From: Onchidella celtica
Taxonomy: Eukaryota > Mollusca > Gastropoda > Systellommatophora > Onchidiidae
Direction of reading: 5' to 3'
DNA: 64,000 nt
NCBI GenBank assembly: GCA_963931925.1
Contig: OZ007581.1
Location: forward strand, 22,068,947 to 22,132,946
In this document: in pieces, positions 21,197 through 32,335 of the stretch
Numbering within the stretch: the first letter of the stretch is position 1
Layout: each line of letters starts with the position of its first letter
Program-made: the position numbers and the translations under genes
The notes under the pieces: generated by a model
Seen by the model: the letters and a program-made list of their open reading frames with translations, nothing else
Databases searched by the model: none
Told to the model about the DNA's origin: nothing

Positions 21197-21349
21197 CATG
21201 TTTCTTCATTTCTGTCACTATTGGGCTTGATCATTTCAGTTTTATTTGTCTTTTCCTGGACATTCCCACCTGCTCCATAACCTTTTTCCTTTCTCTCTTT
21301 TACCTTGGAGTCAGTGTTGAATTTGTAATCTTCATCATCGAAGCCATCG
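21197..21349 (-). CDS. Host TSR/chitin-binding gene: charged linker exon
   Basis: A 153-bp open stretch lies between the strong acceptor CATTGTTTCAG and the donor ATG|GTAAGA on the minus strand. It starts in phase 2 and ends in phase 2, exactly what the exon at 29048-29282 (ends phase 2) and the last exon (starts phase 2) need. It encodes about 51 residues rich in Asp, Glu, Lys and Asn (DGFDDEDYKFNTDSK to NSDRNEET) with no cysteine, so it should be a flexible spacer between the second and third cysteine domains. It has no homology I can name; the call rests on splice sites and phase. Confidence 0.72.
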
Positions 21350-22008
21350 CTGAAACAATGGAAATGACCAATAAGTGTAGACAATAAGACTGTTCAGATT
21401 GCTGCCATGTTTAAAATTGCTCTTGCCTCTCTTATTCCAAAATTCCACCAGTATAATAATTAATATGTAACTTGTAAGTAGCCATAATCTTATGAACACA
21501 AAAAATGATTGCTTGGGATATTATCCTTGCAGCATTTGAACATTGAAACTTTCATGAAGACTTTCAGATCTACAGTGTCCTCCACGCTAAGAACATTATC
21601 ATAACTTAGGAGGTTAGATCAATTTCATGAAGTGCTGTGCCTAGTGATTAAAGTGAATACATAATAGATTTGAACCCACATCTTATTTTGTGTCATAGCC
21701 CCATGTCATTTGTTCATTTTTTAGAGCTCCTTGTTAACAGTATTTCTCTCCATGATCAATGAAACTGATGAAACACACTGGGTAACAGGGAGAATAATTT
21801 AAGATAAATATATATCGTTGCCGTCGTGCAGAAACCTCCTAAGCGACTACATTTTCAAAATACACTTTTTTAGTCATAATTATACAACAGAACGTCAGGA
21901 GTGTCCTAGTGAAACCAGAAATAACATTGATGAAGAAAATTGCCTTTAATCGCAGAATGATTAAAACTTCAATATCCACCCCCCCCCCCCCGCGAAAGCC
22001 GTCGGGCA

Positions 22009-22050
22009 TAAAACTCCAAAGCGCCAGCCTGGCGGATTGGAGTTTTGTGC
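22009..22050. repeat. Subterminal hairpin, left end of the transposon
   Basis: A near-palindrome with arms GCATAAAACTCCAA and TTGGAGTTTTGTGC around a GCCA/TGGC centre. The same arm sequence recurs twice near the right end. It is likely a transposase-binding or DNA-folding site (inference). Confidence 0.75.
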
Positions 22051-22456
22051 GCGACGGCTAGCCTGTCGCGGTCATCGCCGCGTGCGCTTACGCCCAGATG
22101 GCGGCGGATCTAGATCAAAAGTCTGGGGGTCTTTTGAAAGCCCACGCCTCTGTCCAAGGCTGTTGTTGTCACGTGGACAAAAAAAAAATCACTTTAATTG
22201 TAAATAAACAGAATGGATAGGCTTTACCCATATTTGGGCAAAATCCTCCCATGTCACGTGAAAGTGAATTTGTTAAACACGCTAGGGTACAGAACAGAAC
22301 AGAAGTGCTCTACCCATATTTGAGCAGCATCCCACATCTCTCTTGTGTTCCTAAATTGTGTCCATTTTGTCAGTTTGAGTTGTCGACACTGAACTTGTTA
22401 CTTCAGTGTGATTTGTCTGGATATCAATATCGAGTTATTTTACAATTACCCAAAGA

Positions 22457-22612
22457 GGACGTTAATATCTGTGGCTTTTGTGTTATGAAGTGATTGAACA
22501 TTTTACCACAAGAATTGAATTGATTCAAAGTTTCGCAACCCGGACGTTGATGTTTTTTTGTGTTATGAAGTCACTAAACATTTTGCCAAGAGAAGTGCAT
22601 TGATTCATTTTT
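22457..22612 (+). repeat. Imperfect tandem duplication upstream of the transposase frame
   Basis: Two units of about 75-85 bases share TTTGTGTTATGAAGT, then AACATTTT(A/G)CCA, then AGAA, then TTGATTCA. The transposase ATG at 22625 follows immediately, so this may be its leader. Confidence 0.65.
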
Positions 22613-22624
22613 TTTTCGTTCAAA

Positions 22625-25008
22625 ATGCTTCCTGTCAGTAGGGGCCAACGTATGGTCCAGCTGGCACTTTCGAAATCACAGCAGTGTGCCCAAATCTGTG
22701 ACCAGGAGTCTTCTTCAAAGACATTATCTTTAGATAAATTGTCAGTCGGTGCTGTTGACGAAATCGTGGACAATGTGTTTTTGAATGAGACATCGGAACT
22801 AGATCTTTCTGTGTCGTGCTTTGACAAATCGGATATTCCATTAGCAGCCTGTTCAACACCCCAAGCAAAGTTGTCAACAACTTTATTTGATCCAGCTCAG
22901 CCATCTTCAAGCAAACACAATGAGACCCAAGTTGTTGTTTCAAGCCCATTTGGGTTGGCACCAAGATGTTCTTTGGATGATACATTGTCATCGGACTATC
23001 ATAAAAACCACAGAAAAACTGTGGGGTCGCAGCAGGGCTATAAGCAAAGTCATCGGACGTACTTACACCGCCAGTTGCTGATGCTGACACTATCGGCTCA
23101 GCCAACATTAATTCCCCTGCATCGGCTGCTGGCACTTTGACAATGGCCATCTCCCCAGCATCACCCATAGACACAGCCAACACCGATCCAGCACCATCCG
23201 TTCACTCAGCCAACACCGATCTAGCACTATCCGACATCCCCTTAGACTCACCTGCCCATACCGCCGACATACCCATAACATCAGATGTCGGCGCTGCCAA
23301 GACAGCCGATGCTCAGCCAGCTCAACCTGCTGCTCATGTTCCTGCGGACGAAGATTTCTCTGTTCTGACGCCAAAACCAGAACTGGCAGCGGAACAAACG
23401 GAAACATCTCAGAGAGTCGGGATAGCTGTACGTCTCTAAAAACGGCACCCAAAGAGCAGCACGCCAACTCCAGGAACCCTGCAGTCGCACCTGCAAGGGG
23501 CTGGCATGCAATTCTCTAACAGATGAAGACAGGAAGGAGATCTTTGACTATATGTGTGGACACTGTCATGGGAGAGTAAAAAGGCATACGTGAATGGTCT
23601 TATTGACAGGGTTGAAGTGAAGAGAAAGCGCACAACTTCTGAAACATCAAGAAGATCTAACACGCTGCAGTACTTCTTGAAGAAAGATGGCGCACGTCTT
23701 CGCGTATGCAAGAAAATGTTCACCAGTACCGTCGCTTTAGGGACGAACTCCGTTGATTGCTTACATTCAGATTCAGACCGCCCTGTCACAAATGTTCGGC
23801 ATCCTGTTCAAAACGATGAGAAAATCTTTTTGGTGAAGGAATTCTTTGGAATGTTACCCAAGCTTCCGTCTCACTACAGTCGGAAGTCCTCGACGAAGCT
23901 TTATCTGGAACCTCATTTTCGCTCTCTGGCGGATTTACACAGGGAATATTTGAAAAAATGTGAGGAACTGGGCCGTAAGGGCCTAGGACTAACAGTGTTC
24001 AAAGAGGAGTTTCACAAAAACAATTTGGCACTGCATCATCCCAAAAAGGATCTTTGTGACTTATGCGTGTCTCACAGCGTTGGCAACGTTGATGAAGAGA
24101 CATGGAAAGCACACATGGAACTGAAGGAAAGAGCATTTGCTGAGAAAGAGTTTGACAAACAACTTTCGCTTCAAAGTTCTGAAGAAGGAGTCAGGACTGT
24201 TGCCATCTGCATGGACCTTGAGTCCGTCCTTCTTGCGCCTGCTCTTCAAGCATCTGCGATCTACTACAAAACGAAACTTACAGTACATAACTTTACAATT
24301 TACTATATGGCTTCCAAGGATGTTGTTTGCTACCTCTGGCATGAGGGAGAAGGTGGACTCACCGCCAACGAGTTTGCCTCGTGTGTGGCAGATTATCTAA
24401 ATGGCAAAACTGAGGCTGACAAGATCATCATATTCAGTGATGGGTGTATCTACCAAAACAAGAATGTTGTGGTCGCAAACGCCATCAGTGATTTCTGTGC
24501 TCGCACGGGCAAGACTATGGAACATAAGTATCTTGTCAAAGGACATACTCATATGGAAGTGGACTCTTGTCATAGTCTGATAGAACGAGCTTCCAAGGGT
24601 GTCCCCGTCTACATGCCAACAGACTACATCGGTATCATGCTCAGAGCCAGGCGCAACCCCAAACCCTTTGAGGTGAAGTATGTTGACCATACTTTTTTCA
24701 AGGACTACTCCAAGTTGGGGCCATATAAGAGTGTAAGGCCTGGACGTGGACGTGGTGATCCACATGTTGTGGACATTCGCAGTCTCAAGTACACTCCGGA
24801 TTGAAACATCGCCTTCAAGTTGACCTTTGATGAGGAGTGGAAGGACATCCCTCGAGGTCGGGGACATGAAGATGTGACCACTGGCACACCAGCACCTCTT
24901 TACACGGAGGCTCTTAAAATCACAGACGTTAAATTCAAACACCTCCAGGAGCTGAAGGCTGTTATCCCAAAGGACCACCATGCCTTTTACGATAATCTTC
25001 GCCACTGA
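22625..25008 (+). pseudogene. DDE-like transposase gene, broken copy
   Basis: The N-terminus (from ATG 22625, MLPVSRGQRMVQLAL) is followed by a Ser/Thr/Ala-rich linker, a CxxC region (LYVSKNG to PCSRTCKGLAC), a helix block ending in SWESKKAYVNGLIDR, an RYFLKK/CKKMF block, a CDLC finger, then an RNase-H-like core: ICMDLESVLLAP (first Asp), IIFSDGCIYQNKN (second Asp), GHTHMEVDSCHS (His/Asp) and VRPGRGRGDPHVVD. Coding runs 23554-24804 and resumes in the same frame after TGA 24802-24804 up to 25008. Frame changes lie near 23040, near 23400 and near 23556 (a doubled TG), and there is a TAG at about 23423, so the gene is inactive though young-looking. Similar proteins are widespread, unnamed, in animal genomes (from memory). 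I cannot assign a transposon superfamily. Confidence 0.78.
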
Positions 25009-25181
25009 GTTCATGCAGCAGATTCAATGATGAAACAAAATGCTCTGTGCATATTGGTATAATTATGGTGGTAATGAAAACAAGGATATTGGAATGCCTA
25101 GTCATTACACTGTTAAATTGAAATGAATGCATACCTTTCTTTTGCCTCACTTGGTATGTGTGTAGAAAAACGTTTGAAAAC

Positions 25182-25399
25182 GTGTGTGTGTGTGTGTGTT
25201 TGTATTTATGTGTATGGGTGTTTATGTGTGTTTGTGTGCATGTGTGTGTGTTTATGTGTGTGTGTGTTTGTATTTATGTGTGTGTGTGTTTGTATTTATG
25301 TGTGTGTGTTTGTATTTATGTGTGAGTTTATGTGTGTGTTTGTATGTATGTGTGCGTGTTTGTATTTGTGTGTGTGTTTATGTGTGTGTGTGTGTGTAG
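25182..25399 (+). repeat. TG-rich minisatellite
   Basis: Repeated units of about 20 bases built from TGTGTGTGTTTGTATTTATG. The valine/cysteine-rich frames across it are repeat artefacts. Confidence 0.9.
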
Positions 25400-25626
25400 G
25401 TGTGCCAATTTAATGAATCCACTTAATTAGACCTTTGATGTATTTGTGAGACAACGGATAAAAGGTGATATTTTAATGTTTATGTTACTAAATAAAGTAT
25501 TCAAATTGAACTAGACAAAAGTATGCTTTGTCGTTGAAGTGCTTTTTGAGTATGTCGGATTATAAGGACAGGCCAAAAGATGAATAAACCAACTAAGTCC
25601 TCCCGGTCGATGACAAAAGAGAAACA

Positions 25627-25748
25627 ACCACCGGGCATAAAACTCCAAAGTGACACACTTAGGAGTTCTGCCCGTCGGAAAATGAGGGAGTACGACGGGC
25701 AGAAAACTCCAAAGTGACACGCGTGTCGCTTAGGAGTTTTATGTCCGT
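25627..25748. repeat. Two subterminal hairpins, right end of the transposon
   Basis: Hairpin 1 (25627-25676) runs from GGGCATAAAACTCCAAAGTG to TTAGGAGTTCTGCCC. Hairpin 2 (25694-25748) runs from GGGCAGAAAACTCCAAAGTG to TTAGGAGTTTTATGTCC. Both are followed by GTCGGAAAATGAGGGA. They repeat the arm motif found at 22009 and, loosely, the core of the terminal repeats. Confidence 0.8.
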
Positions 25749-25972
25749 CGGAAAATGAGGGACTAAAACTCCAATGTGCATTTACAAATAGGCAAGAAAG
25801 TACAAATTGATAAATAATGCATGAGAATAACTAAAAAGTACATTTTAATGTCATGAGGAAATGGGATGACTTTTAGTTGAACATTTGGAGAGAAAAACAG
25901 TTTTTTGTCTCTCCTGTAAAATTTTCACCATGGTGCTTATGAGGTTTCTGCACGACGGCAACGATAATATAT

Positions 25973-27319
25973 CATTTGAAGCTCCACAAATTTTGTATCA
26001 TATTAACAGCCAAAACAAATGCACTAAATGTGCTTAGCAAAGCAGTAGGGACATGGTTACAGCAGGGCATGTGTTATGAAAAAAAAAAAAAATCAAGAAG
26101 TACAGATGAAAGTGCTATCTTCACTCACTCACATTATATATTTTCTTTTGCAAGAAAAACACATTATGTCTGAATGTAAATTCTGAATATCTATCAGTAA
26201 TAATCTCTTATATATTTCTGAGTTGATGTCCTAAAATCCTGTGTCCAGTCAGGGTAATCTCCCGAGCTGCCAGATCAAAACAAATCAAAGTTGGCTAATA
26301 TATACAGTTGAATGCCTGCTTATCATCTCCATTTTTGGATAGACTTTCATTATGGTTGTGGTGGCTATAACCGATCCATTTTTGGACAGACTTTCATTGT
26401 AATTGTGGTCAAAGACATATGAAAGCACGTCATGATGCAAGGCCATCTAGTGAAAGCATGAAGGTATTTTCGACGGTGAGATTACAGAAAGGGAAGAGCA
26501 TCGTGAGGGACAATATTATGCAAGTGAAGCTGATCAGAGAAAAAAGCTGGGTCATGTTTGCATTTCAGCAATATGGGGAGAGAGAGAGAGGGAAGGGGAG
26601 AGGAGCTGAAGCACGTTTATCCTGTGCAAAACTGGGAGGTAATTATGTTTGTTGTTAATAAAACTGATAAGATAGTCCCACTTTCGGATTTAATTTCTTT
26701 AATCAACCCAAAACCCCACTCTATTCATGCATTGGCTGTTCAAAATCAGATCTACATTACAAATGATACTAATGCATTTATCGTCTCAGAACTCATAAAC
26801 ATCCTGATATTTAAAGAAAACCCATATATTTGCCCTAATTTAACGATTGAACACAAACGTACAATATTTAAGCGTAATGAGAAATAACGTGCATTTGACA
26901 ACCATGTGACTCTATGGGTCACCCTATGAGAGTTCTTTTGCTCGGACTCAAATATTCATTCCAACAGCAAAATAAACAATGTTTCTGTGTTCTGAGATTA
27001 TAAACTCCAAAGAAGAAAGTATTAAGTTTGCTTGCTACATTGGCACACATTTTTTTGCCATTGTCAGATTCTTGAACTATAAGTCCATAGGCTGTACAGT
27101 GGCTTAAGGCATCACTGCCAAGTCCTAATAAACACCTGTGACGTCATATCGTCTATTAACAAAGAAACAATTAAAGACAATGTGTTTGTGTGAGGGTATG
27201 CGTGTGTTATTCTTAAAAATGATCCTATTGGCTATAACTGCTAGTAAAATGTCCTTAATGTGATTGACACTTACTATTGTCGTCTGCAAAGATTAATGAA
27301 TGGATGAAAATCAAAATTA
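25973..27319. other. Intron sequence without recognised features
   Basis: Contains a short tandem duplication of CCATTTTTGGA(T/C)AGACTTTCATT (about 26330 and 26376). The longest frame (26558-26887) has no recognisable domain. Confidence 0.45.
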
Positions 27320-27321
27320 TA

Positions 27322-28147
27322 CAGTCCAATCCACTTATCTCGACATGGCTTTTCTCGACATTCTGGGTAACTCAACACAATTTTTAAGTCCCAACCTGTT
27401 CCTTCTTTAATGCTACTAAATATTTCCCCCGTAACTTGACGTGTTATTCCATTCATTCCTCTTATATCGACACATTTCTCCCCCACCGCAGCAAAACAAG
27501 TACATTAGATCTACTACTGTGCTACCAAAAATGCCCACGCAACTCCCCGCATATAAGACCTCCTTATTTCTTTTTGCGGTGCTGGCGGGGAGGGGTAGGA
27601 GAGGGGGTGTGCGGACACAGAGGATGACCCTTGGCTTCAGTAACATGAGTGTGCAGTGCCTTGCATAAGTGTACGGCAGTAAAGGTACAGAGTACATGTA
27701 CTACACAGACTGAGTAATTTTTTTTTTCCACAAAACATTCGTGCGCCGTTGATACTAGGCCTTGACCTAGATCTGTCAGTTAACTGCCGTACTGTGTATG
27801 TATCAGCATCATCACTTCTTCTAAAGAAACAGTCAGGTCGAGGTTAAAAAAAAGTAAAGCACTGAGCATTTCATAGCTACAGCATTTCTCTGATATCGGT
27901 AAATCTTTGGCACGCAACTGCTCCGCACAACAGTGATCTTGGAGGAACGGGTGACAATATGCCGATAATTAAAAGAAAAAGGGACATAATTGCATTATTT
28001 ATTGGACACTTTCCACTAAGGTGATGTTTGATTCCCCCCCCCCCCCCTTTTTTTTTCTCTTCCAACACTACTCTGCTATTCCGACTTTCTGTTTATTCGA
28101 CACAAGTCAGGCGGTCCCACTAATGTCGAGATATTAGGATTGCACTG
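27322..28147. mobile_element. Pogo/Tc1-mariner-like non-autonomous element
   Basis: The ends CAGTCCAATCC..TATCTCGACAT (from 27322) and its inverse ATGTCGAGATA..GGATTGCACTG (to 28147) match over about 26 bases with a few mismatches. TA flanks both sides (27320-27321, 28148-28149), the target duplication of the Tc1-mariner/pogo group. The interior (826 bp) shows no transposase and repeats TCTCGACA-like motifs near the left end. Confidence 0.72.
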
Positions 28148-28149
28148 TA

Positions 28150-28516
28150 ATTCACATTGGCTATATCTTGTCTGTGGTATGTATATAGTGGATTTAAACT
28201 AACAGTGCATAACTATGTCTTGCTACCTCCCATGGGTAGCGTATCAAATAAGATCATGTGACTGGAATGCCAGTGCGTGAAACGATCTGCTAGGGTATGG
28301 ATGTATTGTGTATTCTTAAGAGAGTAGTCTTCAAAAGTGAATTTTGTGTGTTCTCTTTTCTAGTGACTTTTCATCTCTTACTTTACTTTTAGCAGGAAGA
28401 ATGTACACGCCTATGCTTTTCCGGATTTCAGCCTCATACCAGTGGTCCTTCAAAAAGTAGAACAGGACATAGGTCGACTTTTGTCGGTAGCTCCCCTGTG
28501 GCCCACAGAGACATGG
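28150..28516. other. Intron sequence, nothing recognised
   Basis: Separates two small transposable elements. No frame, repeat or splice-bounded exon seen. Confidence 0.4.
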
Positions 28517-28773
28517 TTTAAAAATTAAACGAATTTACCCAGTGATGTTTAATTCTGACTATGTCAAGTTCCTTCGGAATAGGTAGGGGATCAAATGCTC
28601 AACCCTACATATTAATCTTTTGCCCTTCCCCTTTCTCTGTCTGTCTTGCAATACATGGTACATTAAATCCTGGTGTTCTGATCACGTGATCTCATTTGAT
28701 CCCCTACCTATTCCGGAGGAACTCGAATTAGATAGAATTAAATATCACTTGGTAAGTTCGTTTCATTTTTAAA
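28517..28773. mobile_element. Long-TIR MITE, 257 bp
   Basis: Arms of about 80 bases, 28517-28597 and 28694-28773, are inverse copies with roughly ten differences. Their innermost part GGAATAGGTAGGGGATCAAA is identical. The spacer is about 96 bases. The superfamily is not clear; AT-rich edges hide the target duplication. It would fold as a long hairpin if transcribed. Confidence 0.8.
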
Positions 28774-29047
28774 TTAAAATTTGTCAGTATATAAATTCAC
28801 GAATACTATCCAGTCTATCCTCACTGCTGAAATAAACTGACAAGATAGACTATTTTTCTGGCTGCACAAGCTAGATCATCTTAAATAATTTGTATGACCT
28901 AAATCAGTTATTGATGACCTTTTTTTTTTATTAAGCAAAACTGAAGTTGTGAGATTATCAGTGTCTTCCACATTTGGATGTTTTACAGGTTTAATGCCAA
29001 AAATGCAATTACTGCCAACATTTTGAAATGTCTAATAGTTCCCTTAC

Positions 29048-29282
29048 TTATAATACGTATTTATTGCTCCTCCAATGATAGAATCCACAGTGTAACCAGA
29101 GGACCTGATAACTTCTGGCCCTGCCTCTCTAATGCAAGAAGGTGAGCGATCTGCCTCGCAAGACTGTGTGAACTGGTTCCATTCCATTCCAGGAAGGCAT
29201 TGATATTCAGTGGCTCTTCCATCAAGACACTGAATATAAAAGTTGCATCCCTTACATGAGTGATAACTGCCATCCAGTTCAC
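29048..29282 (-). CDS. Host TSR/chitin-binding gene: second cysteine-domain exon
   Basis: The minus-strand acceptor TATATTTTTAG is followed by a phase-1 start; the donor GTAAGG is at 29042-29047 and the exon ends in phase 2. The encoded segment is LDGSYHSCKGCNFYIQC, then CLPGMEWNQFTQSC, then SPSC, and a tail IREAGPEVIRSSGYTV. The domain begins in the upstream exon (CNNQNC, 32336-32345 end) and follows the same spacing as the other two domains: SYxSCxGC, YxxC, WxxxxxxC. The phase-1 start joins 32336 to make a Gly codon. CBM14-like domains bind chitin; whether this variant does is inference. Confidence 0.82.
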
Positions 29283-31120
29283 CTAAAAATATAAGACAAA
29301 CAGGACAACAATTGTAAAATCAATTCCATTAAACTAGCAAGCATTAGTGAATAGTGCCACTCTGAAAACAGAGCAATAGCTTACTCACAGAATCAGTTCC
29401 AATAAATGAAGATGTGGGACATAATGCAAAACACTGTCACATTCTTTCAGCTCTATCTTCATTTTCTACACTTTTGCATGTCTTCCTCCCTGTTTACATC
29501 TTATGTACTCCCCATTATTTTTGAAAGCTCATTTCCTGTGTGTCATATCATGTCTTGCAATTAACACATCCTAGTCTATATTAATCAAACAATGAGCTCT
29601 AACATTCAGTCATTACTATTTCGGCTTAGACATGTGCACAGCAGAATTTCCAAAAGCCGTTTATTTATTTACCCAGCCCTCCTGCCAGATCTTGTCAGCT
29701 GATAAGCATGTAAGCACTGATCTTAACTGTGGGCCTAAGAATGGGCACAATCATGTTCAATAAAATTCTTGAGATGACTTAATTGGCAATCCAGTTGGCA
29801 GAAGTTCATGCCAGCAGGTGAAGTGCCAATTCTCAGAGGTGTGACTAATTGATCCTTTGTATATTCTTCTAGGAGCTGAACAAAAAGATTAGATGAGACA
29901 TTTTCTTGAAAAAAAATTATCTCACCACAGCCAAAAAATCTGACTGTGTACACCATACTAGAACTCGCTGAGCCCGGACAGTAGTCATGTACCCTCATTC
30001 AGAGTTTTTGATCCAAGCCCACAAAAGGAGTACTATTTCTGCCCGTTATGTATGGCATGTTTATTGATCTCGTTGCATCCACCCAACTAATGGCATGGAC
30101 TGTCTATTCTTTCAACTGCAAGAAATACTATTTTTTGTTTGCACTGTCTTTCAGTTAAATATTTCAAACACAATTCTTGAAATTAGTCTTCATTAAGGGG
30201 AGGAGCACCTAAAATTACAATTTTCTTTACTTTTGAAATACTAGTGTAAGGACCCATTCAAAGAACAGGTTGCAAACAACACGCACAATCAGCACACAGA
30301 ATATGTAGATCTAGGAAGAAAACAACTTACAACTGGCACAGTAACACCCGCATGGCCCTTACCGTGCATAAGGCAGATGGCACAGAAACTCATGCCTTCA
30401 AACTTTGAAACGCAACCGGAAGTTTAAAGTCGAAACAAAACAAAGGCAGGAAGGAGGCAACCATTGTTGAGGAGAAAGCATTATTCGATGACGTACCCTC
30501 TCTCTCTCTCTTACAATAAAAGTAGTAATCTGCATTCCTGCTTCAGAACTCATGCGCGCCAGGACACTGCGCACCAAGCTTGATATGGTTACTTTTTATG
30601 ACACGCACAGTACTAAAGTCGAAACAAAAAAAAGGCAGGAGGGAGGCCATCATTGTTGAGGAGAAAGCAGTATTCGATATTTTTAGGCCTATTTTCATTT
30701 ATTACGAAATTACGATACTTCGCTTTCATGTCAAAGGAATAGACATAGTAGCAAAAAGAACTATCTTTCACATGTAATTTTTTCAGGTCTGGGCATTTGT
30801 TCCTCGCAGCAGTGAAATTTTTTCCTTGCTGTTTTTTTATATAGAGATAATGAAATCTTGACTTGATAAATGGATTTAAAATATGTTTAAAGTTTGTGGC
30901 TGTTATGGTAACAGTGGCCATATTGAATTTTGTTTACATATTTTAATTAATAATTCTGTGAAAACTGTCTGTTGAAACCAGCTGAAATTTTGCATGGAAG
31001 TCAAGTGTTAGTTGAGAAGCACAATGCCATATTTCCAATAAACCCATCCATTTGGTCATATTCCAACAGTGAAGCAGTATGTTATATTTTTATCCCACAA
31101 AAAACTGACAACACAGTCTT
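29283..31120 (-). other. Intron, 5' part, no gene recognised
   Basis: A near-repeat of about 60 bases occurs at 30432-30495 and 30609-30672 (shared GTCGAAACAAAA, AAGGCAGGA and GAGGAGAAAGCA). A candidate exon near 29735-29890 was rejected because its phases do not fit. Confidence 0.45.
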
Positions 31121-31438
31121 CTAATTGCTCTGTCTGAAAATATATCGCATATAACTCAGATCGGCCCTTTTAACATCAAAGTCTAATCAGTGAGACATGT
31201 GCAATTTTGAAGGCAATCTGTTCACTTGTTATGGAGAAATTAAGAACTGAAATTGTGAAAATGCGCTAAAAACAAAAAGGGACTAAGGGCTTTCTAATTG
31301 CTCTAGCTCACAAAAAATATCACAACTAACCCAATTTGGCCATTGTAATATCAAAGAACATACATCCAATGACACATGTGCAAAAGTTTGGGGCAATCTG
31401 TCCACTAGTCATGGAGAAACTAAGAATTGAAATTGTAA
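31121..31438 (+). repeat. Two-unit tandem repeat, about 173-base period
   Basis: The units 31121-31258 and 31294-31438 share CTAATTGCTCT, a TAATATCAAAG or TAACATCAAAG block, GACACATGTGCA or GACATGTGCA, GGCAATCTGT and ATGGAGAAA. They are diverged, so this is an old duplication or part of a satellite-like repeat. Confidence 0.7.
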
Positions 31439-31458
31439 ACCTGATTTTGGCTATTTAA

Positions 31459-31712
31459 TCCCAGAGGTCAATATTTTGACCCTCTGAGTCCTGATCTCCT
31501 GACCGAAAAATTCACTCACAACTCACAGATAACACATGCCGTATGGGCACAGACATATTGTTTACCTTTCCCGGATCTAGTTTCTAACAGGCAAAGAAAC
31601 AGCCTTTCCGAAGTCCATAAAACAAAGCGTATCTCCACACCATTTTACCGGTGGCACTGCAAATATATGCCTGCGGTTCCCACCAGTATACCGGTGTAAC
31701 GGTCTCAAAGGA
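31459..31712. mobile_element. Possible piggyBac-like MITE
   Basis: It is flanked by TTAA on both sides (31455-31458 and 31713-31716). The left end reads TCCCAGAGG and the right end, reversed, TCCTTTGAG, resembling the CCC(T)TTG-type ends of piggyBac elements. No coding capacity. TTAA is common in AT-rich DNA, so support is modest. Confidence 0.35.
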
Positions 31713-32335
31713 TTAATAGTCAGCCCCTTTGGGGAGCAGAAATTTGTGTGAAAGTGAAATGGCTGATAAAGTTTAACATGAGCAAACAGTAGGCACTTAT
31801 TGGATCACGGATGAATCCACCTTCTTCAAGTAAGAAATAGCTTCAGAAATGCTAGGCCTACAGTGTAGCAGTGTTACAATCACAACAAGTTGCATTTCTT
31901 CAGTCCTTTTTGCCTTTTACTGTATTCTGCAGTACTCTATTTTACAAAACAAAACAAAAAATTAATAAATCTCTAAAGTGGGTCAAAGAATAACAATTTC
32001 ATCCCTAAAATTGTGTACTTCTCTTTTAGGTTTGAAGGTGCATACATGCACAATGCTATATTTCTAGGTGCAACAGAGTGAGTCTGATTGTCTATATGTA
32101 CCAGCAGGCTAAGGGAGTAAGTGTATATGTGAACATAATTATAAAATGATGAAATGCCACATTATCTGTCATGCAATCTTTGTTTGGAAATATGCTTTTG
32201 ACCGATCCACACTTATGTTTATCCTCCCTAGCTTCCCGACTTCCCAAATCCGGTCTTTTCACTTCATAGCAATAACATACACTTAAGCAAGAATTTGGCA
32301 TAATATTGATGAAAAGGCACATGACCAAAAATTAC

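Larger units (their letters stand above)
21814..25965 (+). mobile_element. DNA transposon with DDE-like transposase, superfamily not assigned
   Basis: The element is 4,152 bp with 31-bp terminal inverted repeats at 21814-21844 and 25935-25965 (one mismatch; both contain TTGCCGTCGTGCAGAAACCT). It is flanked by AATATAT on both sides (21807-21813 and 25966-25972), a likely 7-bp target duplication, although AT-rich bases make the exact edge uncertain. It carries one transposase gene (22625-25008). Inside each end are hairpins (22009-22050; 25627-25676; 25694-25748) built from the core GCATAAAACTCCAAAG, which resembles the core of the terminal repeats. The element sits in the last-but-two intron of the TSR gene. 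A decayed relative lies at 45380-51510. Confidence 0.85.

Noticed and set aside
22251-22493. 80-residue frame with CxxC motifs upstream of the transposase
   Set aside because: Overlaps the tandem duplication, shares no motif with the decayed second copy, and the transposase-like N-terminus starts at 22625.
25123-25413. Cys/Val-rich small protein
   Set aside because: Product of the TG minisatellite.
29735-29998. Possible extra exon of the host gene on the minus strand (Cys-containing frame after TTTTTGTTCAG)
   Set aside because: No reading phase gives a 1-1 exon with a usable donor; the neighbouring exons already join in phase without it.
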